This document shows, one piece after another, positions 1-9,273 of a DNA stretch of 64,000 bases; position 1 is the first letter of the stretch, and each line of letters begins with the position of its first letter. A program made the position numbers and the translations under genes. The stretch is from DASQHL01 sp963843685 (lineage in GTDB: Bacteria; Chloroflexota; Dehalococcoidia; DSTF01; JACRBR01), in contig CAWJLO010000032.1 of the NCBI GenBank assembly GCA_963843685.1, forward strand, positions 1-64,000. Direction: 5' to 3'. The notes under the pieces were generated by a model. That model was not told where the DNA came from. It saw only the letters and a list, made by a program, of their open reading frames with translations, and searched no databases.

Positions 1-2638
1 TCGATGAGCTGTGCCTGCGACGGTCGTATGAGGAGCATGCTCGTTCCCGCCGCGTACGCAACGTCGACCGCGCGCGCGACGTTCCCGGCGCTGAAGTAGT
101 AATCGAAGGCCTGCCGAAAGCTGCGCCACGACTCCGCGATGTCAGCGTTGTGTCCGGCGACCTTCCCCAGCTCGAACAGCAGCTCCGCCATCTCGTCGTC
201 CATCTCCTGCCCCTCGCGGGCGGAGAGCGCCGCGCGGAAGTGCCGCGCCGCCTCCGGGTACGCGGACTGCGCCAGCGCCTGCCGCCCGGCGATGGCAGAG
301 TACTTCGCCGCCTTCTCCCCGAACCGCGGCGAGAGCGTCGCCGCCTCGCTGAAGTGCATCGCCAGCCGCCCCGCCCGCTCCTCGGCGTGGACGCCGTAGC
401 GCTTCTCCAGCGCCTCGCCCACCTGGCCGTGCAGCCTCACCCGCCGCGTCGTCGAAAGCTCCGCCAGCAGCGTCTCCTGCATCTGCGCGTGCGTGAACCG
501 GTAGCGTCCCGCCTGTCTCCGTCTCCTCGATGACGCGCGCTTCCAGCGCCTCCTCGATCATCTTCAGCAGCGCGTCCTCGTCGCGGTCGCCGAGCAGCGT
601 CAGCGTGTCGTACGTAAAGTCGCGGCCGATGATGGCCGCGATCTGCAGCAGCTCGTTCGTCTCCTCCGTCAGCCGGTTCAAGCGGCGGCCCAGCGCCTCG
701 CGCACGCCGTCCGGGATGGCGATGTCGGAGATCGACGTCCTCGTCAGCGTGCCCTCCTGCGCCATCAGGTTGACGACCTCGCTCAGGAAGAACGCGTTGC
801 CCTCCGTCTCCTCGAAGATGCGGTCCAGCACCTCCCGCTGCGGCACGACGTTGGCGCGCGCCTTGATGTACGCGCCCACCTCGTCTCGGTCGAGGCCCCG
901 CAGCACGATCCGGTCGAAGCCCGACTCTCGGTTCAGCGAGGCCAGCGTCTCGGAAAGCGCGCTCTGCCGCGTGATGTCCGTGTCGCGGTAGTTCCCCACG
1001 ATCAGCACCCGCATCCGCGACAGCTCCCGCGCGAGGTGCTGCAGCAGCAGCAGCGTCGGTTTGTCCGCCCAGTGCAGGTCGTCGAGCGCGATCACCAGCG
1101 GCGCCTGGGCCGCGATCGCGCGCACGTACTGCGCGTAGGCGTCGAACAACCGGAACTGCGCGACCTCGGGGTCGGAGATCTCCGGCGGCGGGCGTGACGT
1201 TCACCCCCGTCAGCAGCCACGGGAAGATGCGGGTCAGCTCGTTGATCGCCTCGGGCGTCATCTGCGGCCCGATGACCGTCGGCAGGTCGTCCTGGTGCGC
1301 GGCAGCGTACTGGTTGCCGGCCTGCAGCCACGGCCAGTACGGCGGCGCACCGGCCGACTCGTGCGTGCGGCCCCACAGCACCTGCGCGCCGCGCATCTTG
1401 GCGTACGTCTCCAGCTCCTGCGTCGTGCGCGTCTTGCCGATGCCCGGCTCGCCCACCAGCATCACCAGCCCGCCATGCCCGGAGACCGCGTTGTCGAACG
1501 CCGTCCGCAACCGCTCCAGCTCCTGCTCCCGCCCGACGAATACGCCGAGCGACAGCCGGTCCAGCACGTTGGACTCGGAGTGCGTCGCCGCCTTGCCGGC
1601 CGGGTCGATGCGTTCGAGCGCCGCCAGCACGTCGTCCGCGCTGGCCGGCCGCTCCGATGGGTCCTTCGCCAGCAGACGCAGGATCAGCTCCTCGAGCGCG
1701 AGCGGGCACGACTCCGCATGCCACGACGGCGCCACGGGCGGCGTGTTGATGTGCTGGCTGATCACGGCGCTCGGGTTGTCGCTGACGAACGGAGGCCGGC
1801 CCGCAACCATCTCGTAGAGCATGCAGCCCAGCGAGTAGAGGTCCGCGCGCGGCGTCACCTCGCCGCCCAGCGCCTGCTCCGGTGGCATGTACGCCACGGT
1901 CCCGACGAGCATCCCGTGCATCGTCAGCCGCGACTGCTCCAGCGCCACCGCCAGCCCGAAGTCGCCGATCTCGGCCGTCCCGTCCGCGGCGAGCCAGACG
2001 TTGCCCGGCTTCAGGTCGCGATGCACCACCTCGTGCTTGTGCGCGTGCGCCAGCCCCTTGCACACGCCCTTCGCGATCTCGATCGTGCGCTCGATCGGCA
2101 GCGGCAGGTCCAGCCCGTCAACCGCGCCGCCCGCCATGTACTGGCTGACGATGTACGGCTGGCCGTCGTCGTCGCCGACGTCGTGGATGGTAACGACGTT
2201 CGGGTGGTCGCCGAGCTTTCCCATCGCGCGCGCCTCGCGCTGCACCCGCGAGAGCCCCTGCGCGTCGAGCCCTTCCGTCTTGATGATGGCGACGGCGACG
2301 TCGCGGTCGAGCTTCGTGTCGTGCGCCAGGTAGACGCGCTTGCGGCCACCCTCCCCGAGGAAGCGGCGCACGTCGTAGCGGCCGCCGGCGAACGATTTAG
2401 GGAGCGGCGGCGCGGACGGAGCTTCGGTTGCGGCCGGCTGCGACGAAGATGCGCCATGGCCGTCCCCGCCGTCGCGCTCGGCGGCGGCGAGAAACTCGCG
2501 CGCGTCGGCGTTCTCCGGGTCGAGCCGCAGCACGTCCGCCGCGAGCGTGCGCACGCGCGCCCAGTCGTGCTCGACGAGCGCCGCCTCCGTCTCGTCGAGG
2601 AGACGGTCGATCTGCCGCTGGATCCGTTCGCTTGGCAA
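1..2638 (-). CDS. Serine/threonine protein kinase fused to a predicted AAA ATPase/TPR region; 3' end outside window, reading frame interrupted twice
   Basis: Cytoplasmic signalling protein of the kinase-plus-ATPase type. A short TPR-like N-terminus (about residues 1-60) precedes a Hanks-type kinase domain (about 88-345) with glycine loop GEGGRKRVYLAHD, VAIIK lysine, HRDLKPGN catalytic loop and DFG. A P-loop ATPase module follows (GREQELERL, then GEPGIGKTR), then helical repeats running off the window. The frame shifts near 1185 (PAAGD should read PPEISDPEVAQF) and near 510 (GGTLPVHA should read GRYRFTHAQM). Both fall next to short C/G runs and both downstream frames stay fully conserved in sense, so I infer sequencing indels. 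The start is a TTG at 2638; an upstream ATG at 2681 would be in frame if the G6 run near 2645 carries another indel. Substrates are unknown. Confidence 0.8.
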
Positions 2639-2754
2639 TGCCCCCCGCGTTCACCGCCGGTCTGCCGCAGCGGTCGCGCATTATCGCGCAATAGCCGCCA
2701 TAGCGGGGAGCGGAGCCTCGGCCGGAGTCAAGCTGGCGGGTGCGGCGACTGAGC

Positions 2755-3264
2755 CTACTTGCTCGTGCTCCACACCAGCGTCGCGCCTGAGTGCCCGGCG
2801 ACGACCATCGCCAGTACGGCCAGCGCCGCGAACGGTACGGTCGCCACGTACAGCGCCACCTGCTCGTCGACCGGCAGCCGGAACTTGTCCTGCAGCCCGA
2901 ACCGCTCGCGCAGCTGCTCGCCGTACTGCTGGTACACGTACACGGCCACGCACGCCATCGCGAACAACGTCGCCGTCACGAACGCGATGTCGCCGTGCTG
3001 CGGATGGTCGCCCACCCGCTTGCCCGCCGCGCGCACCGTCTCCTGCAACGACTCGCCCGTCTGCTTGGCGATCCAGCTCGCGACCGATCCCGCCACGGCC
3101 AGCAGCGTGATCGGCAGGTAGTACATCTCCCGCCACTTCGCCCGCCATCCCGTCGCCACGAACGCCAGCGCCGCCAGCGGCACCAGCACGACGGCCGCAT
3201 GCACGACCAGCGGGTGCGCCGGCAGCCCGAACGCGTTGTCGAATCCAAACTCCAGCAGCGTCAT
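2755..3264 (-). CDS. DUF2231-family membrane protein
   Basis: A 169-residue integral membrane protein with about four hydrophobic segments. It has the DUF2231 hallmarks: an early PAHPLVVHAAVVLVP segment and a C-terminal GHSGATLVW motif, with conserved histidines in or near the membrane. Family members are of unknown function, sometimes linked to heme or redox proteins. The ORF opens at 3294, but the internal ATG at 3264 (MTLLEF) puts the first helix at the usual distance and is preceded by a GAAGGGCG purine stretch. It is separated from the divergent or neighbouring genes on both sides. Confidence 0.7.
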   Translation of the reverse strand: MTLLEFGFDNAFGLPAHPLVVHAAVVLVPLAALAFVATGWRAKWREMYYLPITLLAVAGSVASWIAKQTGESLQETVRAAGKRVGDHPQHGDIAFVTATLFAMACVAVYVYQQYGEQLRERFGLQDKFRLPVDEQVALYVATVPFAALAVLAMVVAGHSGATLVWSTSK

Positions 3265-3409
3265 CTCGCGTCGCCCTTCACATCTGTTCCGCAACGATTG
3301 TTGCGCCGACGCTGCACTCTACCGCCGCCCGGCCGTCTGCCCTGTTGCCGAGCTGTTATCGCACCACGCGCGAATTCGACAACTGCGTCAACCATTGGAG
3401 CGATCTTAT

Positions 3410-3820
3410 CTACGCCGCCTGCGCCGACGTGCAGAACGCGCACCGCCGTGCGTCGATCGGGATCTCGCTCAGGCACTCCGCGCACTTCTTCGACGTCGGG
3501 TCCACCGGCGGCTCTTTCTTCGCCCGCGCCATCAGCGTGTTCACCGGCACCACCACCAGGAAGAACACCGCCGCCGCGATGATCACGAACGACAGCAGCT
3601 GGTTGATGAAGTCGCCGTACGCGAACACGCTGTCGTTGATCGTGAAGTGCAGCGACGAGAAGTCCTGCTTCCCGCCGATCGCTGCCACGATCGGCGTGAT
3701 GAAGTCCGCCACCAGCGCGTCCACGATCGACTTGAACGCCGCGCCCACCACCACCGCGACCGCCAGGTCGACGACGTTGCCGCGCAGCAGGAACGCCTTG
3801 AACTCGTTGATCAGTGTCAT
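3410..3820 (-). CDS. mscL: Large-conductance mechanosensitive channel MscL with C-terminal zinc ribbon
   Basis: Homopentameric inner-membrane channel that opens under extreme membrane tension to release osmolytes during hypo-osmotic shock. The N-terminus (NEFKAFLLRGNVVDLAVAVV) is the canonical MscL start and TM1, followed by a periplasmic loop and a TM2 (FVIIAAAVFFLVVVPVNTL). At 136 residues the length is typical. The ATG at 3820 is chosen because an AGAGGA ribosome site lies just upstream; the longer ORF to 3919 adds no family sequence. The C-terminus lacks the usual charged helix bundle alone and instead ends in CAEC-(9 residues)-CAFC, a likely zinc ribbon in the cytoplasm. Confidence 0.93.
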   Translation of the reverse strand: MTLINEFKAFLLRGNVVDLAVAVVVGAAFKSIVDALVADFITPIVAAIGGKQDFSSLHFTINDSVFAYGDFINQLLSFVIIAAAVFFLVVVPVNTLMARAKKEPPVDPTSKKCAECLSEIPIDARRCAFCTSAQAA

Positions 3821-4020
3821 CTCAGGGTCCTCTCTTTCCATGAGCCGTGCGCCAGGCACGCCTCCGCTGAACCCCGATTGTAGGTTCGCCCGCATCGCGC
3901 GTAAACATGCCGTTGTCAAACCGGGCCGGCGCGCCCCGCTCGACCCTATCGCCCCCTTCTCGTACGATCCCCGCGCCTCCAGGCCCGCACGGACCGGGGG
4001 ACAGCCTGGGAGTGTGCCAC

Positions 4021-4941
4021 GTGCCGATCGAGATCACGCCCCACGTCACCAGCCTCCACGTCGACCTCAAGTGGTTCCCCCAGCCCTACCCGCCCAACGT
4101 CTTCCTCGTCCGCGACGGCGCGGAGTCGGCCCTGATCGACGCCGGCTTCGGCGACGACGAGTCGTTCGAGAAGCGCACCGCCATGCTCAAGGAGCTGGGC
4201 GCCGAGCACCCGAAGTACATCATCATCACCCACCACCACTACGACCACTCGAGCGGCGCCAACCGCCTGCGCGAGGCCACCGGCGCGAAGATCGTCGTCC
4301 ATAAGGACGAGGAGACGTTGCTCACCAACCCCCAGTACGCCACGAGCGACATGGAGATCCCGGAGGACCAGAAGGAGGCGCGCGAGCAGGCGAAGAAGTG
4401 GATCGCCGAGGCCGCGAAGGCCACCCCGGACGTCCGCGTCTCCGACGGCGATGTCCTCGAAGTCGGCAACCTGCGCCTCCGCTGCGTGCACGCCCCCGGC
4501 CACACCGCCGGTCATCTCTGCATCTTCCTCGAGGACGAGCGCGTGCTCTTCGCCGGCGACAACGTGCTCGGCGTCGGCACCGCCGCCATCTCCCCGCCGC
4601 CGCACGGCGACATGGCCGAGTACATCCGCTCGCTTCGCAAGATGCAGTCGCTCGATGCGGAGATCCTCTGCCCCGGCCACGGCCCCGCGGTGAAGGAGCC
4701 GAACCGCAAGATCCAGGAGCTCATCGACCATCGCCAGCAGCGCGAGGATCAGATCGTCCGCCTGCTCGGCGAAGGCAAGGACAGCGTGAAGTCGCTGCTG
4801 AAGGCCATCTACCCGGAGCTGGACAAGCGCCTCAACGCCATGGCCACCGGCCAGATCATCTCCCACCTCCACAAGCTCCAGTCCGAGGGCAAGGTGAAGC
4901 TCGAAGGCACCGGCGCCGACACGACCGTCACCCGCGCCTGA
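4021..4941 (+). CDS. MBL-fold metallo-hydrolase, LACTB2-like with winged-helix tail
   Basis: A 306-residue metallo-beta-lactamase-fold enzyme. The dinuclear metal motif THHHYDHSSG is present near residue 72, further His/Asp ligands are in APGHTAGH and FAGDN, and CPGHG comes later. The last about 65 residues (from KIQELIDHRQQREDQ) form a winged-helix domain as in LACTB2/RNase-like MBL proteins. This suggests hydrolysis of a phosphodiester or thioester; the substrate cannot be told. GTG 4021 is preceded by TGGGAG at suitable spacing. GTG 4012 or the ORF opening at 3907 are alternatives. It sits 37 nt upstream of ruvB, which appears to have its own promoter. Confidence 0.85.
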   Translation: MPIEITPHVTSLHVDLKWFPQPYPPNVFLVRDGAESALIDAGFGDDESFEKRTAMLKELGAEHPKYIIITHHHYDHSSGANRLREATGAKIVVHKDEETLLTNPQYATSDMEIPEDQKEAREQAKKWIAEAAKATPDVRVSDGDVLEVGNLRLRCVHAPGHTAGHLCIFLEDERVLFAGDNVLGVGTAAISPPPHGDMAEYIRSLRKMQSLDAEILCPGHGPAVKEPNRKIQELIDHRQQREDQIVRLLGEGKDSVKSLLKAIYPELDKRLNAMATGQIISHLHKLQSEGKVKLEGTGADTTVTRA

Positions 4942-4966
4942 CGGAACCGGCGACGGATCCAACCGC

Positions 4967-4972
4967 TATCAT
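4967..4972 (+). promoter_or_regulatory. -10 box of ruvB (leaderless layout)
   Basis: TATCAT lies 6 nt before the ruvB ATG and no Shine-Dalgarno sequence is present, so transcription would start at or next to the start codon. No clear -35 is visible. Confidence 0.5.
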
Positions 4973-4978
4973 TCAGCG

Positions 4979-6034
4979 ATGGCACGCACCGAGCCGCAAC
5001 AGACCGACCGCGTGATCGCCGGCGACCCCCAGGACGGCGACATTCAGGCCGACACCTCCCTCCGCCCCCGCTCGCTCGCCGAGTACATCAACCAGGAGAA
5101 GGTGAAGGAGAACATCTCCATCTCCATCCAGGCCGCCCGCCAGCGCGGCGAGTCCCTCGACCACGTCCTCCTCTACGGCCCGCCCGGCCTCGGCAAGACC
5201 ACCCTCGCCTACATCATCGCCGCCGAGATGCAGGTCAGCATTCGCGTCACCTCAGGCCCCGCCGTCGAGCGCATCGGCGACCTCGCCGCCATCCTCACCG
5301 GCCTCCAGACCGGCGACGTGCTCTTCATCGACGAGATCCACCGCCTCTCCCGCATCGTCGAGGAGTTCCTCTACCCCGCGCTGGAGGACGGCGCCATCGA
5401 CTGGGTCACCGGCAAGGGCCCCGGCGCCCGCTCGATCCGCCTCGCCATCAAGCCCTTCACCCTGATCGGCGCCACGACGCGCTACGCCATGATGTCCCCG
5501 CCCCTCCGCGACCGCTTCGGCCACGTCTACCGCCTCGACTTCCACGACGTCGAAGCCCTCTCGCGCATCATTCGCCGCTCCGCATCCATCCTCGGCGTCG
5601 AGATCGATGACGCCGGCACGCAGGCCATCGCCCAGCGCGCCCGCGGCACCCCGCGCGTCGCCAACCGACTCCTCCGCCGCGTCCGGGACTACGCGCAGGT
5701 CCGCGCCGATGGCGCCATCACGGAAGAAGTCGCCGCCGAAGCGCTGCGCCGTCTCGAGATCGACCACCTCGGCCTCGACAGCGTCGACGAGCGCGTGCTT
5801 CGGGCCATCTGCGAGAAGTTCGACGGCGGCCCCGTCGGCCTGGAGACCATCGCCGCCTCCATCTCAGAGGACGCCGACACCATCATGGACGTCTACGAGC
5901 CCTACCTCATGCAGCTCGGCTTCCTCCAGCGCACCCCCCGCGGCCGCCAGGCCACCCGCCTCTGCTATGAGCACCTCGGCCTGCCGCCGAAACCGGCCGC
6001 CCCGTCGTCCTCCCAGCGCCCACTGTTCGAGTAG
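4979..6034 (+). CDS. ruvB: Holliday junction branch migration ATPase RuvB
   Basis: Hexameric AAA+ motor that, with RuvA, drives branch migration of Holliday junctions during recombinational repair. The 351-residue length is typical. Walker A GPPGLGKTT is at 67-75, Walker B DEIHRL near 118-123, sensor 1 region GATTRYAMM, arginine-finger segment PPLRDRFG, and the C-terminal winged helix (VGLETIAASISEDADTI) binds DNA. RuvA and RuvC are not adjacent, unlike the common ruvCAB order. A TATCAT -10 box lies 6 nt upstream of the ATG. Confidence 0.97.
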   Translation: MARTEPQQTDRVIAGDPQDGDIQADTSLRPRSLAEYINQEKVKENISISIQAARQRGESLDHVLLYGPPGLGKTTLAYIIAAEMQVSIRVTSGPAVERIGDLAAILTGLQTGDVLFIDEIHRLSRIVEEFLYPALEDGAIDWVTGKGPGARSIRLAIKPFTLIGATTRYAMMSPPLRDRFGHVYRLDFHDVEALSRIIRRSASILGVEIDDAGTQAIAQRARGTPRVANRLLRRVRDYAQVRADGAITEEVAAEALRRLEIDHLGLDSVDERVLRAICEKFDGGPVGLETIAASISEDADTIMDVYEPYLMQLGFLQRTPRGRQATRLCYEHLGLPPKPAAPSSSQRPLFE

Positions 6035-6051
6035 CGCGAGAACGCCTCCGG

Positions 6052-6071
6052 ATCGCTGGCGCGCCAGCGAT
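6052..6071. terminator. Perfect 20-nt palindrome between convergent ruvB and PAP2 genes
   Basis: ATCGCTGGCGCGCCAGCGAT is a perfect self-complementary sequence 17 nt after the ruvB stop, in the gap between two convergent genes. No U-run follows on either strand, so it is either a factor-dependent terminator hairpin or a symmetric protein site. Confidence 0.35.
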
Positions 6072-6137
6072 GGGTTTCGGACGCGAACGCAGGTCGAACG
6101 CCCGACATCATCTACGAGCGGAGTGGTGAGATCGTGG

Positions 6138-6746
6138 CTAGCTGGACGGTCGCATCCCGCCCGTTGTCGGACCCGGTGAGGCCAGCAGGAAGTCCGGCAG
6201 GTAGTTGCTCATGAACGCCTGCACGCGCACCGCGAGTGGCATCAGCGCCGCGCTCGCCGCCCCCGCGAATGCGCCGATGACCGCCGACGCAGCCACGTCG
6301 CCCGGCCAGTGCACGCCGACGTAGACGCGGGACACGCCCACCAGCAACGCGCCGACCAGCACCAGCGATCCTAGGAAGCGCTTCCAGCACGTCAGCGCCG
6401 TCGCCAGTGCGAAGCAGACGACGGCGTGGTCGCTCGGGAAGCTGTTGTCCGCGGAGTGCCCGATCAGCAGCTTGGTCGAGGAGTCGGAGACGAACGGCCG
6501 CGCCTGGTAGTGCAGGTGCGAGGCCAGCGTCCCCAGCGCCAGCGCGATCCCCACCGCCACGACGGCCAGCGCCGCCGCTCGTTGATTGCGCGCCCGCTCG
6601 ACGCCGGACGCGCGCCAGAACCAGAGCGCCAGCAGGAGAGGCACGATGAAGAAGATCAGGTCCCGCGCGGCGAACTTCATCGCCCAGTCGAGCGGGTCGA
6701 ACTGGCCGGCGTGGCCGTTGATGAGATCCTGCACCGCGTCGTTCAT
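6138..6746 (-). CDS. PAP2-family phosphatase (undecaprenyl-diphosphatase-like)
   Basis: A 202-residue polytopic membrane phosphatase. The three-part catalytic motif is present: an ARPF element (equivalent of KX6RP, though the Lys is not obvious), PSDH, and SRVYVGVHWPGD containing the nucleophilic histidine. The family includes BcrC-type undecaprenyl diphosphate phosphatases (recycling of the cell-wall lipid carrier) and other lipid phosphatases; which applies here is not decidable. A TATCCT -10 box lies 6 nt upstream of the ATG. Convergent with ruvB. Confidence 0.85.
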   Translation of the reverse strand: MNDAVQDLINGHAGQFDPLDWAMKFAARDLIFFIVPLLLALWFWRASGVERARNQRAAALAVVAVGIALALGTLASHLHYQARPFVSDSSTKLLIGHSADNSFPSDHAVVCFALATALTCWKRFLGSLVLVGALLVGVSRVYVGVHWPGDVAASAVIGAFAGAASAALMPLAVRVQAFMSNYLPDFLLASPGPTTGGMRPSS

Positions 6747-6752
6747 CTAAGG

Positions 6753-6758
6753 AGGATA
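6753..6758 (-). promoter_or_regulatory. -10 box of the PAP2 gene (leaderless layout)
   Basis: TATCCT on the minus strand, 6 nt before the ATG at 6746. The AGGAGG visible here reads on the wrong strand to be a ribosome site for this gene. Confidence 0.45.
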
Positions 6759-6873
6759 ACTCCCGGCTCCGAGCGACCCATTACAAATCGATAGCACGAC
6801 GTCAACCTTGACGGCGATTGGGCCTCTCGCGCCCCGGCGGCGCGCTGCGATTGTCGCCCGCCTACCCGCGCGC

Positions 6874-6879
6874 TACATT
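6874..6879 (+). promoter_or_regulatory. -10 box of pyrE (leaderless layout)
   Basis: TACATT lies 7 nt before the pyrE ATG. The intervening GCCCCCG has no ribosome-binding character. Confidence 0.45.
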
Positions 6880-6886
6880 GCCCCCG

Positions 6887-7523
6887 ATGCCCCCCACCCG
6901 CGAAGACGTAGCCACCCTCAAGCAGGCCATCGAGCGCCACTGCATCGAGATCCACGCCGAGCCCGTGCGCCTCAACTCCGGCGGCTTCTCCCACTACTAC
7001 TGCGACCTCAAGGGCGTCACCCTCCACCCCCGCTACGCGAAGATCATCGGCGAGCTGATGCTGCCCGCCGTGCTCGCGTCCGGCGCCGAAGCCGTCGGCG
7101 GGCTCGCCGCCGGCTGTATCCCCATCGCAGACGCCGTCGGCCGCGCCGCGCTCGACACCGGCCGCATCCTGCCGACGTTCTTCGGCCGCGCCGAGGCGAA
7201 GGATCACGGCCCGCAGGAGAAGGCGTCGATGCGGGCCGCCGCCAGCGAGGACGGCGAGCCCCTCATCCGCCCCGGCCGCAAGGTCGCCGTCGTCGAGGAC
7301 GCCGTCACCCAGGGCGGCGCCGCCCTCAAGGCGACCGAGGCCGCGCAGTCGGCCGGCTGCGACGTCGTGCTCGTGATGACCGTCGTGGAGCGCCACGAGG
7401 GCGGCGGCCGCATCTTCCGCGACCGCGGCATCGCCTTCAAGCGCCTCTTCTACACCGACGGAAGACGGCTCCCTCCACGTCGACCAGGAGGTCGAAGCCG
7501 CCCTCACCCAGCCCGCCCGCTAG
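6887..7523 (+). CDS. pyrE: Orotate phosphoribosyltransferase PyrE; frame interrupted near 7462
   Basis: Converts orotate and PRPP to orotidine 5'-monophosphate in pyrimidine synthesis. N-terminal features include LNSGGFSHYYCDLKGVTLHPRY, and the PRPP loop is VVEDAVTQGGAALKA. The frame reads correctly to FKRLFYTD at about 7460. There one surplus G (GACGGAAGAC) throws it out. Removing it gives EDGSLHVDQEVEAALTQPAR and a TAG at 7521-7523, just before a convergent gene. The gene supports a core pathway, so a sequence error is the likelier explanation. No other pyr gene except pyrG (40641) is in the window. Confidence 0.88.
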
Positions 7524-7532
7524 CGTTCGGCT

Positions 7533-8363
7533 TTACGGTGCACCGCCGGCGAACGGCTCGACGTACCGCGATGGCAGCGCCTCGTACGCCCGCTCGTACT
7601 CCTGCGCGATCACCGCATAGCCGGAGTACGTCGGGTCGACATCCTCGACGTACTCGCACGCCTTCCCCTTGAACGCCGTGTAGAGATCGACGAGGAAGAA
7701 TCCGAACGGCCTCGCCGCATCCGCGATCGTCGCGTTCCACACCCGCTGCCCGACGTCCGTCGGCGAATCATCGACGCCGGGCTGGCCGCAGTCCGACGCG
7801 TCGTAGTACGTCGCCAGCAGGAGCGGCGTCGACGGATCCTTCGCGTCGTCGATCGCCGTGTAGATCGCCGTTAGCTCTGGCTTCATCCGCGCCAGCACGT
7901 CCGCGAACGCCTGGTCGCACGTCGATGTGACATCCGCGCACCGCTGCCCCACTTCGACGTAGTCGTTGCCACCGATGCTCATCGTGATCGCGACGACCGG
8001 CCGCCCCTCGCGCTTGAACTGCGCCAGCGCGTCCAGCGCCCGCTGCATCTGCGGCACGCCGCCGTTCAGCCCGTGGATGAAGGTGTCCGCGGTGTCGTTC
8101 CCCGCCACCGTCACCCACTCCACCGGCCGCCCCAGCCGCTGCTCCAGGTACGCCCGGAACAGCTCCCCGGACGACTGCTTCGGATCGTGGCAGCAGCCGT
8201 ACTGGATCGAATCGCCGATCGAGAGGTACACCGCCTCGCCCGTGCCCGCGCTCGGCTCCGGCGTCGCCACCCGCGAGGCGGCGGAGGGCGTGCCCTTGCC
8301 ACCGCAGCCGGCCGCCATGGCGATGCACAGTGTCGCCGCCGCTAGGGCCACGCTCAGTCTCAT
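7533..8363 (-). CDS. Secreted SGNH/GDSL-type hydrolase lipoprotein
   Basis: A 276-residue exported esterase-like protein. A lipoprotein signal (MRLSVALAAATLCIAMAAGC) ends at a lipobox cysteine. Block I SIGDSIQYG carries the nucleophilic Ser, and block III is SIGGND. The usual DxxH of block V is not obvious: DVDPTYSGY lies at its place with Tyr or Ser in place of His. The substrate is unknown; the family includes lysophospholipases and carbohydrate esterases. ATG 8363 is chosen because it begins the signal peptide and has a TACACT -10 box 6 nt upstream. Confidence 0.82.
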   Translation of the reverse strand: MRLSVALAAATLCIAMAAGCGGKGTPSAASRVATPEPSAGTGEAVYLSIGDSIQYGCCHDPKQSSGELFRAYLEQRLGRPVEWVTVAGNDTADTFIHGLNGGVPQMQRALDALAQFKREGRPVVAITMSIGGNDYVEVGQRCADVTSTCDQAFADVLARMKPELTAIYTAIDDAKDPSTPLLLATYYDASDCGQPGVDDSPTDVGQRVWNATIADAARPFGFFLVDLYTAFKGKACEYVEDVDPTYSGYAVIAQEYERAYEALPSRYVEPFAGGAP

Positions 8364-8369
8364 GACGCC

Positions 8370-8375
8370 AGTGTA
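8370..8375 (-). promoter_or_regulatory. -10 box of the SGNH hydrolase gene (leaderless layout)
   Basis: TACACT on the minus strand, 6 nt before the ATG at 8363, with no ribosome site between. Confidence 0.45.
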
Positions 8376-8460
8376 TGCGTCTGATTCGACGCGATGACCG
8401 GCGCGCTGCCCACGCCAGCCCCACGCGCGCCCGGTGAGCCGCAACTGGTGAGGCTCTGCG

Positions 8461-8811
8461 CTACTCCTCCAGCGACGCCTTCAGCTCCGACAGCTTCTCG
8501 TCCCACCAGCCGGAGATCTGGTCCAGGCTCCGCCGCGCCAGCGCCAGCCGCGCCCGCTCCAACCGCCACAGGTGCTCGCGACCCCGCCGCTCGCCGCTGA
8601 CGACGCCCGCCTCCTCCAGCACCTCCAGGTGCCGCGTCACCGCCTGCCGCGTCACGCCCGTGCGCTCCGTCAGCTGCGTGATCGAGAGCCCGTCGTGGTT
8701 CGCCAGCCGCGCGACGAGCCCCAGCCGCGTCTCGTCGCCCAGCGCCGCGAAGATCGGCGCCGCCCGCTCCGCCCGGATCGACGTTCGCCGCTTACGCCCT
8801 GCCGGCGACAT
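8461..8811 (-). CDS. ArsR-family transcriptional regulator
   Basis: A 116-residue winged-helix repressor: LGDETRLGLVARLANHDGLSITQLTERTGVTRQAVTRHLEVLEEAGVV is a textbook ArsR HTH, given here only by its span (about residues 24-72). No metal-binding cysteines are present, which matches the ArsR subclass that pairs with SRPBCC/AHSA1 proteins. It is translated from the same operon, overlapping the upstream SRPBCC gene by 20 nt. It probably represses the shared promoter through the inverted repeat at 9274-9310. Confidence 0.9.
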   Translation of the reverse strand: MSPAGRKRRTSIRAERAAPIFAALGDETRLGLVARLANHDGLSITQLTERTGVTRQAVTRHLEVLEEAGVVSGERRGREHLWRLERARLALARRSLDQISGWWDEKLSELKASLEE

Positions 8812-9259
8812 ACGCCTCGATGTTGTGGATCTGCGTCTCCCAGCCGTGGCTGTTCATCCGGAACGCCTCCGCTCGCCGCGCCAGCGGGATCCCGTCGAAC
8901 CCCGACTCCGTGATCGTCAGCCTCGTGCCGCCCGCCACCTCTTCCAGCACGAACTCCACCAGCGTCATCGGCTCCGCCGAGTAGTCTACGCTCGGGTCGA
9001 TGCCGTATGGATGCCAGCGGAACGAGAACAGCCGCGGAGCCTCGATGCGGTCGACGACCATCTCGTACGGCGCCCCCTCGTGGCCGGGGTACGTCATCTT
9101 CCCGTGTACCGGCTTGCCGGCCTCGAACGGCGCGCCCATGAAGTCCACCTTGAACCAGGCCCCGAACTCCACCGGGTCGCTGATCGCCTTCCAGACGCGA
9201 TCGCGCGGCGCCCTAATGACGATCTCCTTTTCGATCCGGTCCGTCGTCGTCGCTTCCAT
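8792..9259 (-). CDS. SRPBCC (AHSA1/START-like) domain protein
   Basis: A 155-residue helix-grip protein of the activator-of-Hsp90 homology (AHSA1-like) type: N-terminal EIVIRAPRDRVWKAISDP and C-terminal helix RMNSHGWETQIHNIEAYVAG. These proteins bind hydrophobic ligands in a cavity. Paired with an ArsR regulator they are usually of unknown physiological role. A strong AAGGAGG ribosome site precedes the ATG. It is the first gene of a two-gene operon. Confidence 0.88.
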   Translation of the reverse strand: MEATTTDRIEKEIVIRAPRDRVWKAISDPVEFGAWFKVDFMGAPFEAGKPVHGKMTYPGHEGAPYEMVVDRIEAPRLFSFRWHPYGIDPSVDYSAEPMTLVEFVLEEVAGGTRLTITESGFDGIPLARRAEAFRMNSHGWETQIHNIEAYVAGRA

Positions 9260-9273
9260 ATGTGCAACCTCCT

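Noticed and set aside
1295..2752. Long plus-strand ORF (485 codons) opposite the kinase
   Set aside because: Arg/His-rich composition typical of antisense frames in GC-rich DNA; kinase motifs are on the other strand.
6035..6137. Possible tRNA after ruvB (hairpin and GGTCGAAC-like sequence)
   Set aside because: No cloverleaf, anticodon arm or acceptor pairing could be built around it.
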